Source: Pseudomonas sp. stari2
GTDB lineage: Bacteria > Pseudomonadota > Gammaproteobacteria > Pseudomonadales > Pseudomonadaceae
NCBI RefSeq assembly: GCF_040760005.1
Contig: NZ_CP099760.1
Span: forward strand, 1,607,501 to 1,671,500
Length of the DNA stretch: 64,000 bases
Direction: 5' to 3'
Shown here one piece after another: positions 54,348 to 63,508 of the stretch. Both the position numbers and the translations under genes were made by a program. Each line of letters begins with the position of its first letter. The stretch's first letter is position 1. Below the pieces are notes generated by a model. It did no database searches. It had not been told where the DNA came from and worked only from the letters and a program-made list of their open reading frames with translations.

Positions 54348-55427
54348 ATGTTCAAAGGCCTGTCCCTGTTTTTGCTGCTGATAAGCTTCACCGTTCAGGC
54401 CGAACAATGGCCGGGCGAGCAGTGGCCGACCGGTGCGAAAATCGCCGGCCCCGCCGTCGAAACACTGGAGGCTTATGCCTTCCCGAGCCGCGACGACAAC
54501 ACCCGCAAAGGCATCCGCACCGATGCCTTGCTGGTGATCCGCGACGGCCAGCTCATCTACGAACGCTACGCTGCTGCAACCACCGCCGACACCCCAAACC
54601 TGACCTGGTCGATCAGCAAAAGCCTGATGGCCACGGTGTTCGGCGTGGCGTACGGCGAAGGCTTGTTCAAACTCGATGACCCTGCCGCAAAATATTATCC
54701 GGTGCTGGAAAAACACCCGGCCATCACTCTCAAGGATCTGCTGCACTGGGCCTCGGGCATCGACTGGCAGGAAGACTACGAATACGCCCCGTTGAAATCC
54801 TCGGTAGTGGCAATGCTCTACACCCGTGGCCACCGCGACATGGCCGCCTTCACTGCCGATCACGACAGCTACGCACCAGCGGGGCAGGCGTTCCGCTATT
54901 CCAGCGGCGACAGCAATCTGTTGGCCGCCGCGCTGAAAGCCATCGTCGGCCCGCAGCGTTATCCGGACTATCCGTGGACAGCGCTTTTCGATCCGTTGGG
55001 CATCCGCCACGCCACTTGGGAAACCGATGCCACGGGCACTTTCGTCGCGTCTTCCTATGCCTACCTGACGGCCCGGGATCTGGCGCGAATCGGCCTGCTG
55101 ATGGAACGGGACGGACGCTGGAACGACCGGCAGTTGTTGCCCAGGGATTGGGTCGCCTTCAACCGCCAGCCCTTCGCCGGCTACAAGGCCCATCAGGACG
55201 AAGCCGTGCCCGGCGGCCACTGGTGGCTCAATCGCCCGGCGGATGGCGCCGCCTCGCCGTGGCCCGACGCACCGCCCGACACCTTCGCTGCCCTCGGCCA
55301 TTGGGGCCAGGCGCTGTACGTGATCCCGAGCGAAAAACTGGTGATCGTGCGCTACGGCGATGATCGCGACGGCAGCTATCGCCACAACGAATTGCTCAAG
55401 CGCGTGCTCGGGGCGGTGCGGCCATGA
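54348..55427 (+). CDS. Serine hydrolase of the beta-lactamase (class C/esterase) family
   Basis: A 359-aa exported protein: signal peptide (LSLFLLLISFTVQAEQW, cleavage near residue 18), the SxxK nucleophile motif in WSISKSLM (~residues 87-94), YSSG as the second motif (~184) and GHWGQ replacing the KTG box. Such enzymes include esterases and peptidoglycan hydrolases more often than true beta-lactamases. ATGA overlap with the next gene shows coupling. Confidence 0.92.
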   Translation: MFKGLSLFLLLISFTVQAEQWPGEQWPTGAKIAGPAVETLEAYAFPSRDDNTRKGIRTDALLVIRDGQLIYERYAAATTADTPNLTWSISKSLMATVFGVAYGEGLFKLDDPAAKYYPVLEKHPAITLKDLLHWASGIDWQEDYEYAPLKSSVVAMLYTRGHRDMAAFTADHDSYAPAGQAFRYSSGDSNLLAAALKAIVGPQRYPDYPWTALFDPLGIRHATWETDATGTFVASSYAYLTARDLARIGLLMERDGRWNDRQLLPRDWVAFNRQPFAGYKAHQDEAVPGGHWWLNRPADGAASPWPDAPPDTFAALGHWGQALYVIPSEKLVIVRYGDDRDGSYRHNELLKRVLGAVRP

Positions 55428-55726
55428 AACTGTTCAGAAAAATCCTGCTGGTGCTGCTGGTCGTGCTGTTGGGCTGGGGCTGGCACGAGCGGGAAAACCT
55501 GTGGGCCTTCCCCGACATCATCAGTGCCTATACCGCCAAGGAATACTGTTCGTGCCGCTACGTGATGAATAACGAAGCCAAGTATTGCCGGGGCTACGTC
55601 AAGCAGTGGCTGCCCGGTGAGCTGACCGATGACAGCACACAAAAACTCGTCAGCGCCAGTGGCATGGGCCGTACCAACAGCGCCCAATGGCAGGGCGAAC
55701 GTCAGGGGTGTCGCCTCAAGCCCTGA
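55424..55726 (+). CDS. Membrane-anchored 4-Cys small protein
   Basis: A 100-aa protein with an N-terminal membrane helix (ILLVLLVVLLGWGW) and a ~75-aa periplasmic part containing Cys42, Cys44, Cys55 and Cys96 (EYCSCRY…KYCRGY…GCRLKP). The paired CxC and two further Cys suggest two disulfides or a metal site. It overlaps the serine hydrolase gene by 4 bp, implying a shared function. I do not recognise the family. Confidence 0.8.
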   Translation: MKLFRKILLVLLVVLLGWGWHERENLWAFPDIISAYTAKEYCSCRYVMNNEAKYCRGYVKQWLPGELTDDSTQKLVSASGMGRTNSAQWQGERQGCRLKP

Positions 55727-55807
55727 TTCGCAAAATGAACTACCGGTTTGCATCCCGGCTTCAGACAGTTAAGGTTCGTGCAGGTTTATCGGCCCCACGA
55801 GTCTTCA

Positions 55808-56398
55808 ATGTTCAACCGTTCTCTGCGCAACGCCTTCGCCGGCCTGCTGCTGGGCGCTGCTGCGCTGCCGGCCCAGGCCAACTGGTATCTGGACGGCGAG
55901 TCGTCGCGGCTGTCGTTCGTCAGCACGAAAAACGCCAACGTGTCCGAAGTTCAGCGCTTTCTGGTGCTGCATGGCAAGGTCGATCCCGACGGCCGCGCCG
56001 AAGTCGAGGTCGAGCTGGACTCGATCAACAGCGGCGTCCCGCTGCGCGATGAGCGCATGCGCAAGGAGTTGTTCCAGATCGAGCAATTTCCCGAGGCGAC
56101 CATCACCACGCAAATCGACCTGCGCCCGATCAACGATCTGGCTCCTGGCGCGCAGCTTGAATTGCGTCTGCCGCTGACCGTCAACCTGCACGGCAAACAG
56201 CATGAATACCCTGCCGAACTGCTCGCCACGCGCCTCGATGACCGACGCTTTCAAGTGGTGACGCTGGAGCCGCTGGTGATCAGCGCCGAGGATTTCGAAC
56301 TGCTGCCAGGCCTGGAAAACCTGCGCAAAATGGCCGGCCTGTCGGCCATCAGTCTGTCGGTGCCGGTGGGTGCGGTGCTGATCTTCGCGGCGCGCTGA
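55808..56398 (+). CDS. YceI-family periplasmic protein
   Basis: A 196-aa exported lipocalin-like protein: signal peptide (FAGLLLGAAALPAQANW, cleavage ~residue 23) and the YceI strand pattern NWYLDGESSRLSFVSTKNANVSEVQRF, EVELDSINSGVPLRDERMRKELF, FPEATITTQ. YceI proteins bind isoprenoid-type lipids. It lies 1 bp before the clsB-type gene, with which it is probably co-transcribed. Confidence 0.93.
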   Translation: MFNRSLRNAFAGLLLGAAALPAQANWYLDGESSRLSFVSTKNANVSEVQRFLVLHGKVDPDGRAEVEVELDSINSGVPLRDERMRKELFQIEQFPEATITTQIDLRPINDLAPGAQLELRLPLTVNLHGKQHEYPAELLATRLDDRRFQVVTLEPLVISAEDFELLPGLENLRKMAGLSAISLSVPVGAVLIFAAR

Positions 56399-56399
56399 C

Positions 56400-57557
56400 A
56401 TGCGCGGCGCAGTGTTCCCGTGGCGTGACGGCAACCGCTTCGAACTGTTGATCGATGGCCCGCAATTCTTCCCGCGCATGCTTGAGGAAATCGCCCGCGC
56501 CCGTGAGCAGATCGAACTGGAGTTGTACCTGGTGGAGGCCGGCGCCTGTGCCGAAACCGTGGTTCAGGCGCTGGTGCTGGCGGCCGAGCGGGGCGTGCGG
56601 GTGCGCTGTCTGTTCGATGATTACGGCAGCCTGGCCTTCACCCTGGCCTTGCGTCAGCGCCTGACGCTCGCCGGCGTCGAGCTGCGTTTCTACAATCGCC
56701 TGAACTGGCGGCGCTGGGTCGGCAATTTCTATCGCGACCACCGCAAGCTGTTGCTGGTCGATCAGCGTTTGGCGGTGGTTGGCGGCACGGGGGTGACCGA
56801 CGAATTCTGGACCCCGGGCCACGACACCAGCGAATGGCACGAAGTGATGGTGCAAATCACCGGCCCCCTGGTGCTCGACTGGCAACTGCTGTTCGACCGC
56901 CAATGGATTGCCAACCGCCATCGCCGGGCCTGGAAACCCCACGCGAATTTCGGCCTGCCGCGATTGCCGCGCGTACCCGACACCGGCGAGGGCATGGGCC
57001 GTGTGGCCTACGCCGACGCCCGCCAGCATCGCGACATTCTGCAATCACTGTTCCGCGCACTGAACAGTGGCCAGAAGCGTATCTGGCTGGCGACGCCTTA
57101 CTTCCTGCCGACCTGGAAAATCCGCCGCTCCCTGCGCAAGGCCGCCGCCCGTGGCCTTGACGTGCGCCTGCTGCTGACCGGGCCGCGCACCGATCACCCG
57201 TCGGTGCGCTACGCGGGGCATCGCTACTATCCGCGCCTGCTCAAGGCCGGGGTGAAAATCTACGAATACCAGCCGTGTTTCCTGCATTTGAAAATGGTGC
57301 TGGTGGACGATTGGGTGAGCATCGGTTCGTGCAATTTCGATCACTGGAATCTGCGCTTCAACCTTGAAGCGAACCTGGAAGCGCTGGATCCGTCGTTGAC
57401 GGTAGCGGTGGCGGCGAGTTTCGAGAAGGACTTCGGCCTGAGTGAGCAGGTGAGCCTGGAGGAATGGCAGCGCCGGCCGTTGTGGCGGCGGGTGAAGCAG
57501 CGGATCTGGGGATGGGTGGATCGGGTGGTGGTCAACCTGCTCGATCGCCGGGGCTGA
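56400..57557 (+). CDS. clsB: Cardiolipin synthase B-type phospholipase D protein
   Basis: A 385-aa member of the phospholipase D superfamily with two HKD motifs: HRKLLLVDQRLAVVGG (~residues 115-130) and HLKMVLVDDWVSIGSCNFD (~297-315). It has no N-terminal transmembrane helices, so the ClsB type is favoured over ClsA. It condenses phosphatidyl groups into cardiolipin. Preceded by the YceI gene with a 1-bp gap. Confidence 0.9.
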   Translation: MRGAVFPWRDGNRFELLIDGPQFFPRMLEEIARAREQIELELYLVEAGACAETVVQALVLAAERGVRVRCLFDDYGSLAFTLALRQRLTLAGVELRFYNRLNWRRWVGNFYRDHRKLLLVDQRLAVVGGTGVTDEFWTPGHDTSEWHEVMVQITGPLVLDWQLLFDRQWIANRHRRAWKPHANFGLPRLPRVPDTGEGMGRVAYADARQHRDILQSLFRALNSGQKRIWLATPYFLPTWKIRRSLRKAAARGLDVRLLLTGPRTDHPSVRYAGHRYYPRLLKAGVKIYEYQPCFLHLKMVLVDDWVSIGSCNFDHWNLRFNLEANLEALDPSLTVAVAASFEKDFGLSEQVSLEEWQRRPLWRRVKQRIWGWVDRVVVNLLDRRG

Positions 57558-57575
57558 TTCAATACCGCAAAAACA

Positions 57576-57610
57576 ATGAGGGAACTGGCAAGCCAGCTCC
57601 CTCATTTTTA
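57576..57610. terminator. Terminator between clsB and bglX
   Basis: AATGAGGGAACTGGC-aa-GCCAGCTCCCTCATT, 15-bp arms with one mismatch, T-run after; lies 18 bp from each convergent gene's stop. Confidence 0.9.
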
Positions 57611-57626
57611 TGTGTAGCTTTAACCG

Positions 57627-59918
57627 TTACAGCAATTCAAAGCTCTGCTGCGTCACGTCCTGGGAGTCCAGGCCGATCTGCACGTTGAACTTGCCAGGCT
57701 CGGCCGCGTACTTGAGCTGGGCGTTGTAGAACTTCAGGTCATCTTCGCTGATGGTGAAGTGCACGACTTTCTGCTCGCCGGCCTTGAGCATGATCTTCTG
57801 GAAGTTCTTCAGCTCCTTGACCGGACGGATCATCGAACCGGTGACATCCTGGATGTACAGTTGCACCACGGTTTCGCCGTCACGCTTGCCGGTGTTTTTC
57901 ACCGTGACACTGGCGTCGAGCTTGCCGGTGGCGTTCAAGGTGGTCGACGACAGCGCCATGTCGCTCAGGCTGAAATCGGTGTAGCTCAGGCCGTAACCGA
58001 ACGGGAACAGGGGCCCGGTGGTGTCATCGAAATACTGCGAGGTGTAGTTGCCCGGTTTGCCCGGCGTGAATGGCCGGCCAATGCTCAGGTGGTTGTAGTA
58101 GGTCGGGATCTGGCCCACGGAACGCGGGAAGGTTACCGGCAGTTTGCCCGACGGGTTGTAGTCGCCGAACAACACGTCGGCGATGGCGTTGCCGCCCTCG
58201 GTGCCGCTGAACCAGGTCTCCAGAATCGCGTCAGCCTGTTCTTTCTCTTCAAGAATCGTCAGCGGACGGCCGTTCATCAGCACCAACACCAACGGCTTGC
58301 CGGTGGCTTTCAGGGCACGGATCAGCTCGCGCTGGTTTTCCGGGATGTTCAGGTCGGTACGGCTCGACGATTCGTGGGACATGCCACGGGACTCGCCCAC
58401 GGCTGCAACGATTACGTCAGCGTCCTTGGAGGCTTTTACCGCTTCGTCGATCAGCACGTTGGCCGGGCGCGGGTCATCGACCACTTCCGGCGCATCGAAG
58501 TTGAGGAAGTTCAGGTAGTCGAGGATCTTCTTGTCATTGGTGATGTTGGCGCCACGGGCGTAGATCAGGTTCGCCTTGTCGCCGATCACACTGCTCATGC
58601 CGTCGAACAGCGTGACCGATTGCGCCGGTTTGCCGGCAGCGGCCCAGCTACCCATCATGTCGATCGGGGCCTTGGCCAGTGGACCGACCAGCGCAACCTT
58701 CGCGGTTTTCTTCAGCGGCAGGGTTTCGTTCTGGTTCTTCAGCAGCACCAGGCTGCGACGAGCGACGTCACGGGCGTCGGCGCGGTGCAGGCGGCTGTCG
58801 GCGTAGGTGTCAGCCGGGTCGTCTTCAGCCTTGCCGATACGCAGGTACGGGTCCTTGAACAGGCCCATGTCGTACTTGGCGGCGAGGACTTCACGCACGG
58901 CGTTGTCGATGTCTTTCTGTTCAATCTCGCCGGACTTGAGCAGTCCCGGCAGTTCTTTGCCGTACAGGGTGTCGTTCATACTCATGTCGATGCCGGCCTT
59001 GATTGCCAGCTTCGCCGCTTCGCGACCGTCGGCGGCCACGCCGTGCTTGATCAGTTCGAAGATCGCGCCGTGGTCGCTGACTGCCAGGCCCTTGAAGCCC
59101 CACTCCTTGCGCAGCAGGTCATTCATCAGCCAGGTATTGGCGGTGGCCGGGATGCCGTTGATCGAGTTCAACGCCACCATCACGCCGCCGGCGCCGGCAT
59201 CAATCGCGGCGCGGTACGGTGGCAGGTAGTCCTGGTACATCTTCACCGGGCTCATGTCGACGGTGTTGTAGTCGCGACCGCCCTCGACCGCGCCGTACAG
59301 GGCGAAGTGCTTGACGCTGGCCATGATGCTGTCGGCCGCGCTCGGGGTGTCGCCTTGATAGGCCTTGACCATGACTTTGGCGATACGCGAGGTCAGGTAG
59401 GTGTCTTCACCGAAACCTTCGGAGCTGCGGCCCCAGCGCGGGTCGCGGGAAATATCGACCATCGGCGCAAAGGTGATGTCGAGGCTGTCGGCAGCGGCCT
59501 CTTTGGCGGCAATGCGCCCGGACTGGCCGATGGCATCCATGTCCCAGCTCGATGCCAGGGCCAGAGGGATCGGGAAAATCGTACGGTGACCGTGGATCAC
59601 GTCGTACGCGAAAAACATCGGGATCTTCAGGCGACTGCGCATGGCAGCGTCCTGCATCGGACGGTTTTCCGGGCGGGTGATCGAGTTGAACGTGCCACCG
59701 ATGTTGCCGGCGGCGATCTCTTTGCGGATCAGCTCGCGGGGCATTTCCGGGCCGATACTGATCAGGCGCAACTGGCCGATCTTCTCGTCGAGGGTCATTT
59801 GTTTCATCAGGTTACTGATGAACGCGTCCTTGTTTTCCAGGGGTACCGGGGTCGTGGCGGCCAGTACTTGATGACTGGCCAGGCTGACGAACAGGCCCAG
59901 CAAACACAGCTTCTTCAT
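57627..59918 (-). CDS. bglX: Periplasmic beta-glucosidase BglX (GH3)
   Basis: A 763-aa secreted glycoside hydrolase of family 3. Signal peptide (KLCLLGLFVSLASHQVLA, cleavage ~residue 21). The N-terminal TIM barrel carries the nucleophile in KGLAVSDHGAIFEL (Asp ~residue 285), followed by the alpha/beta sandwich and a fibronectin-like C-terminal domain (KLDASVTVKNTGKRDGETVVQLYI). Length matches E. coli BglX (765 aa). ATG 59918 is preferred because it starts the signal peptide. Single gene. Confidence 0.95.
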   Translation of the reverse strand: MKKLCLLGLFVSLASHQVLAATTPVPLENKDAFISNLMKQMTLDEKIGQLRLISIGPEMPRELIRKEIAAGNIGGTFNSITRPENRPMQDAAMRSRLKIPMFFAYDVIHGHRTIFPIPLALASSWDMDAIGQSGRIAAKEAAADSLDITFAPMVDISRDPRWGRSSEGFGEDTYLTSRIAKVMVKAYQGDTPSAADSIMASVKHFALYGAVEGGRDYNTVDMSPVKMYQDYLPPYRAAIDAGAGGVMVALNSINGIPATANTWLMNDLLRKEWGFKGLAVSDHGAIFELIKHGVAADGREAAKLAIKAGIDMSMNDTLYGKELPGLLKSGEIEQKDIDNAVREVLAAKYDMGLFKDPYLRIGKAEDDPADTYADSRLHRADARDVARRSLVLLKNQNETLPLKKTAKVALVGPLAKAPIDMMGSWAAAGKPAQSVTLFDGMSSVIGDKANLIYARGANITNDKKILDYLNFLNFDAPEVVDDPRPANVLIDEAVKASKDADVIVAAVGESRGMSHESSSRTDLNIPENQRELIRALKATGKPLVLVLMNGRPLTILEEKEQADAILETWFSGTEGGNAIADVLFGDYNPSGKLPVTFPRSVGQIPTYYNHLSIGRPFTPGKPGNYTSQYFDDTTGPLFPFGYGLSYTDFSLSDMALSSTTLNATGKLDASVTVKNTGKRDGETVVQLYIQDVTGSMIRPVKELKNFQKIMLKAGEQKVVHFTISEDDLKFYNAQLKYAAEPGKFNVQIGLDSQDVTQQSFELL

Positions 59919-60178
59919 GAATAGTTTTCTCAAGGGCCTAAACGGCGTTGCAATGCCGGCCAGCCAAAATTTAGGGAGCGACTATTGTTGTTCGGGTGCT
60001 GATTCAGAAAACGACAGCCGAATGTACGTCGAATGTTTCGGCGACGTGATCGCGCAGGGCCTCTTTTTAGCCCATCGGCCCGCTGCAATCCAGTGGTGCG
60101 GGCGATTATGCCCCAACCGCCGGCTGAGAATGTTTCGCGAGTCATTATTCATGAAATGTGCAAGGGAGCACCCGTCCG

Positions 60179-60787
60179 ATGAATGTCAGTCCTGTCTACC
60201 GCTCGCGTTTGCAGGTCGCCACCTTGCTGGTGCTGGCCACGTTGTTGACCGCTTGCGGCATCAACAACATTCCTACCCTCGACGAACAGGCCAAGGCTGC
60301 CTGGGGCCAGGTACAGAACCAGTACCAGCGCCGCGCCGACCTGATCCCCAATCTGGTGGAAACGGTCAGGGGCTACGCCAAGCACGAAGAGGCCACCCTG
60401 ACAGCGGTTGTCGAGGCCCGTGCCAAGGCGACGTCGATCCAGGTCGATGCCAGTACCCTCGACAACCCGGAAAAGCTCAAGCAGTTTCAGCAGGCACAGG
60501 ACCAACTGAGCGGTGCCTTGAGCCGGTTGATGGTGGTCTCCGAGCGCTACCCGGACCTCAAGGCCAACCAGAACTTCCTCGCCCTGCAATCGCAACTTGA
60601 AGGCACCGAGAACCGCATCGCTGTGGCACGTCGCGATTTCATCCTGGCGGTGCAGAAGTACAACACCGAGATCCGTACCTTTCCTGGCCGCTTCTGGCAC
60701 AGCGTGATGTACAGCGATCTGCCGATCCGCGAGACCTTCGAAGCCACCAGCCCCGGCGCGGACAAGGCCCCGGAAGTGAAGTTCTGA
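60179..60787 (+). CDS. LemA-family lipoprotein
   Basis: A 202-aa protein with an N-terminal hydrophobic helix and lipobox LLTACG (Cys ~25), followed by the LemA alpha-helical core (AKAAWGQVQNQYQRRADLIPNLVETVRGYAKHEEATLTAVVEAR). The function of LemA is not firmly known. It is the first gene of a LemA-TPM-TPM operon common in bacteria. Confidence 0.94.
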   Translation: MNVSPVYRSRLQVATLLVLATLLTACGINNIPTLDEQAKAAWGQVQNQYQRRADLIPNLVETVRGYAKHEEATLTAVVEARAKATSIQVDASTLDNPEKLKQFQQAQDQLSGALSRLMVVSERYPDLKANQNFLALQSQLEGTENRIAVARRDFILAVQKYNTEIRTFPGRFWHSVMYSDLPIRETFEATSPGADKAPEVKF

Positions 60788-60794
60788 GCCGGGG

Positions 60795-61553
60795 ATGCCT
60801 ATGCGTGTGTTGAAGTTGGGCCTGGTGCTGATGCTGTGGCTTTTCGCTGTCAGCGCCCGGGCCGAGTTGATCTTTCCGGCGCTGACCGGGCGGGTGGTGG
60901 ACGACGCGCAGATGATCGAGCCCTCGGTGCGCGCGCAGCTGAACCAGCAGTTGCAGGCCCACGAACAGGCGACCGGCGAGCAACTGGTGGTCGTCACATT
61001 GCCGAACCTGCAAGGCGCAACCATCGAGGACTACGGGGTCGAACTCGGCCGGCACTGGGGCATCGGCCAGAAGGACAAGAATAATGGCGCGCTGTTGATC
61101 GTCGCCCGGGACGAGCGCAAATTGCGCATCGAAGTCGGCTACGGGCTGGAGGATCGCCTGACCGATGCCCAGAGTTCGGTGATCATTCATCAGGTCATCA
61201 CGCCGTCGTTCAAGGCCGGCAATTTCAGCAAAGGCATCAGCGACGGTGTCGCGGCAATGCTGGTGGTGCTGGGGGGTAATCCGCTGGATGAACCTTCTAC
61301 GGTGTATGAATCATCTGGCGATCCTTCGGACGATTTCGTCTCGCGGCACCCGGCGTTGTTCGTATTTCTGGTGATGTTGTTCATCCTGACTGTTTTTATC
61401 TGCCAGATGCTCGGTATCCTTCCCGCCGGCCGCGGCGGCTCCGGAGGAGGGGGCGGCTTTGGTGGCGGAGGTTTTGGCGGCGGCGGTGGAGGCGGGGGCT
61501 TCAGCGGCGGCGGTGGCAGTTTCGGCGGGGGCGGGTCCTCCGGCGGCTGGTGA
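60795..61553 (+). CDS. TPM-domain protein with glycine-rich C-terminus (YgcG-like)
   Basis: A 252-aa exported, membrane-anchored protein: signal peptide (LGLVLMLWLFAVSARA), TPM domain (GRVVDDAQMIEPSVRAQLNQQLQAHEQATGEQLVVVTLPNLQGATIEDYGVELGRHWGIGQKDKNNGALLIVA, residues ~31-104), a C-terminal transmembrane helix (~190-210) and a Gly-rich low-complexity tail (residues ~215-252). TPM proteins are linked to phosphatase or photosystem-repair functions elsewhere; here the role is unknown. It follows LemA by 7 bp. Confidence 0.93.
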   Translation: MPMRVLKLGLVLMLWLFAVSARAELIFPALTGRVVDDAQMIEPSVRAQLNQQLQAHEQATGEQLVVVTLPNLQGATIEDYGVELGRHWGIGQKDKNNGALLIVARDERKLRIEVGYGLEDRLTDAQSSVIIHQVITPSFKAGNFSKGISDGVAAMLVVLGGNPLDEPSTVYESSGDPSDDFVSRHPALFVFLVMLFILTVFICQMLGILPAGRGGSGGGGGFGGGGFGGGGGGGGFSGGGGSFGGGGSSGGW

Positions 61554-61583
61554 TAACAATAATGAGAGCAGGCACTTCACGAC

Positions 61584-62201
61584 ATGGCATTACTGACTGA
61601 ACACGAACAACGCAAGGTCGCCGAGGCCATCGCCCGGGTCGAGCGCGACACCGACGCCGAACTGGTGACGGTGCTCGCGGCCCGCGCCGACGACTACGCG
61701 TACATCCCGTTGCTGTGGGCGAGCCTGCTGGCGCTGGTGGTGCCGGGGATCGTGCATTACCTGACCGGCTGGCTGACGATGCATAGCCTGTTGCTGGTGC
61801 AATGGGTCAGTTTTGTCGTGCTGTGCCTGGTGTTTCGTCTGCCCAAGGTCACTACCCATCTGATCCCGCGCCATGTCCGGCACTGGCGCGCTTCGAACCT
61901 GGCGCGGCGGCAGTTTCTCGAACAGAACCTGCATCACACGGTGGGCGGCACCGGCATGCTGATTTTCGTCTGCGAGGCGGAGCGGTATGTGGAGATCCTG
62001 GTGGATGAAGGGATTTCCAAAAAACTGGATAACAAGAGCTGGGATTCGATTGTCGCGGTGTTTACCGAGCAGGTGCGGCAGGGGCAGACGTTGCAGGGCT
62101 TTGTCACTTGCATCGAGGCCTGTGGCGAGTTGCTCAAAGTGCATGTGCCGGTGACGCAGGTAAGGAATGAGTTGCCCAATCGCTTGGTGGTGTTGGGATA
62201 A
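61584..62201 (+). CDS. Second TPM-domain membrane protein
   Basis: A 205-aa protein whose first ~40 and last ~130 residues carry the TPM pattern (HEQRKVAEAIARVERDTDAELVTVLAARADDY … NLHHTVGGTGMLIFVCEAERYVEILVDEGISKKLDNKSWDSIV), interrupted by two membrane helices (residues ~35-80). No signal peptide. It follows the Gly-rich TPM gene by 30 bp, completing the LemA operon. Confidence 0.9.
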   Translation: MALLTEHEQRKVAEAIARVERDTDAELVTVLAARADDYAYIPLLWASLLALVVPGIVHYLTGWLTMHSLLLVQWVSFVVLCLVFRLPKVTTHLIPRHVRHWRASNLARRQFLEQNLHHTVGGTGMLIFVCEAERYVEILVDEGISKKLDNKSWDSIVAVFTEQVRQGQTLQGFVTCIEACGELLKVHVPVTQVRNELPNRLVVLG

Positions 62202-62290
62202 GCCGTTCGGGAAATTAGCCGTGCCCTTGAACGCCATCCCCCCTAAACTAGCGGCCATTCCCGATTTGCCCGTCCGAGGCCGTTTTCTGC

Positions 62291-63508
62291 ATGTCTGCCA
62301 CCGCCGTTTCCACCCCCGATCACCACGCCCAGTTCATCGAGCTGCTGCAAACCAGCCTCGAACAGAACGGCTTCATCAAACTGGTGCTTGCCAAGTACGT
62401 CGGCGAAGAAGCGGATCTGCAGCGGATCATCATCAAACCGGTGACGGTCAAGGCACAGCCGTGCCTGTCGTTCGTTTATCGCTACAAGACCCGTGACATC
62501 ACCAAGAACCTGCCGCTGGACGAAGCGCTGGCGACGATTGCCGGGCTGTTGCCGGCGGCGTTCAAAAATGCGCATTTGCTCACGCTGACTGACGAAGCCC
62601 AGCTCGAATACAGCAAAAAGGGCAAAAGTTCGCTGTTCAAGAGCAAACCCCAGCAATTGCGCGAAGTGCCGTCCGCCGAGCATAACCGTGAGAAGAACCG
62701 CTTCCTTGATCTGAAAAGACCGTTCCTCAAGGATCTGGGCGTCACTAACGCGCAACACGAACTCATCCCGGCGATGTCGCGCAAGTGGAAGCAGATCAAC
62801 AAGTTCATCGAAGTCTTCAGCCATGCACTGACTTCGTCACCGCTGGCCCTGGACAAACCGGTGCGGGTGGCGGATTTCGGTTCGGGCAAGGGTTATCTGA
62901 CGTTCGCCATTCATGACTATTTGCGCAACACCCTTAAGGCCGAGGGTGAAGTCACCGGCGTCGAACTGCGCGAAGAGATGGTCAACCTGTGCAACGCCGC
63001 CGCGCAGAAACTCGACCACCCGGGGCTGGTTTTCAAGTGCGGTGATGTGCGCAGCGTGGCGCCGAGCGAGCTGGAAGTGATGATCGCCCTGCATGCCTGC
63101 GACATCGCCACCGACTACGCGATCCATACCGGCATTCGTTCCGGCGCAGCGATCATCATGTGCTCGCCGTGCTGCCACAAGCAGATCCGACTGCAGATCC
63201 AGAGCCCGGCACTGCTCAAGCCGATGCTGCAATACGGTTTGCACCTGGGCCAGCAGGCGGAAATGGTCACTGACAGCCTGCGTGCGCTGTTCCTCGAAGC
63301 CTGCGGTTACGAGACCAAAGTGTTCGAATTCATCTCGCTGGAACACACCAACAAGAACAAGATGATCCTCGCCGTGAAGCGCGCCGAGCCGGTGGACTCG
63401 GCCCAGTTGCTGGTGAAAATTCAAGAGCTGAAGGCGTTCTATCACATCAGCGAGCATTGCCTCGAAACGCTGCTGCTCGCCGATGGCCTGCTGCCGCTCA
63501 AGGCTTGA
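62291..63508 (+). CDS. SAM-dependent methyltransferase, METTL25/GSTCD-like
   Basis: A 405-aa cytosolic protein. The C-terminal half has a class I methyltransferase core: VADFGSGKGYLTFAIHDYL (~residues 198-216), GVELREEMVNLCN, and ALHACDIATDYAIHTGIRSGAAIIMCSPCCHKQIR, the HAC … PCCH pattern of the METTL25/GSTCD family. The N-terminal ~180 residues form a separate domain. Relatives methylate ribosomal proteins or RNA in other systems; the substrate here is not known. Its last 11 bp overlap the convergent EamA gene. Confidence 0.85.
   Translation: MSATAVSTPDHHAQFIELLQTSLEQNGFIKLVLAKYVGEEADLQRIIIKPVTVKAQPCLSFVYRYKTRDITKNLPLDEALATIAGLLPAAFKNAHLLTLTDEAQLEYSKKGKSSLFKSKPQQLREVPSAEHNREKNRFLDLKRPFLKDLGVTNAQHELIPAMSRKWKQINKFIEVFSHALTSSPLALDKPVRVADFGSGKGYLTFAIHDYLRNTLKAEGEVTGVELREEMVNLCNAAAQKLDHPGLVFKCGDVRSVAPSELEVMIALHACDIATDYAIHTGIRSGAAIIMCSPCCHKQIRLQIQSPALLKPMLQYGLHLGQQAEMVTDSLRALFLEACGYETKVFEFISLEHTNKNKMILAVKRAEPVDSAQLLVKIQELKAFYHISEHCLETLLLADGLLPLKA

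Noticed and set aside
57759..59924. A 721-codon frame antisense to bglX
   Set aside because: BglX on the minus strand is complete with signal peptide and catalytic motifs; the antisense frame has shadow composition.
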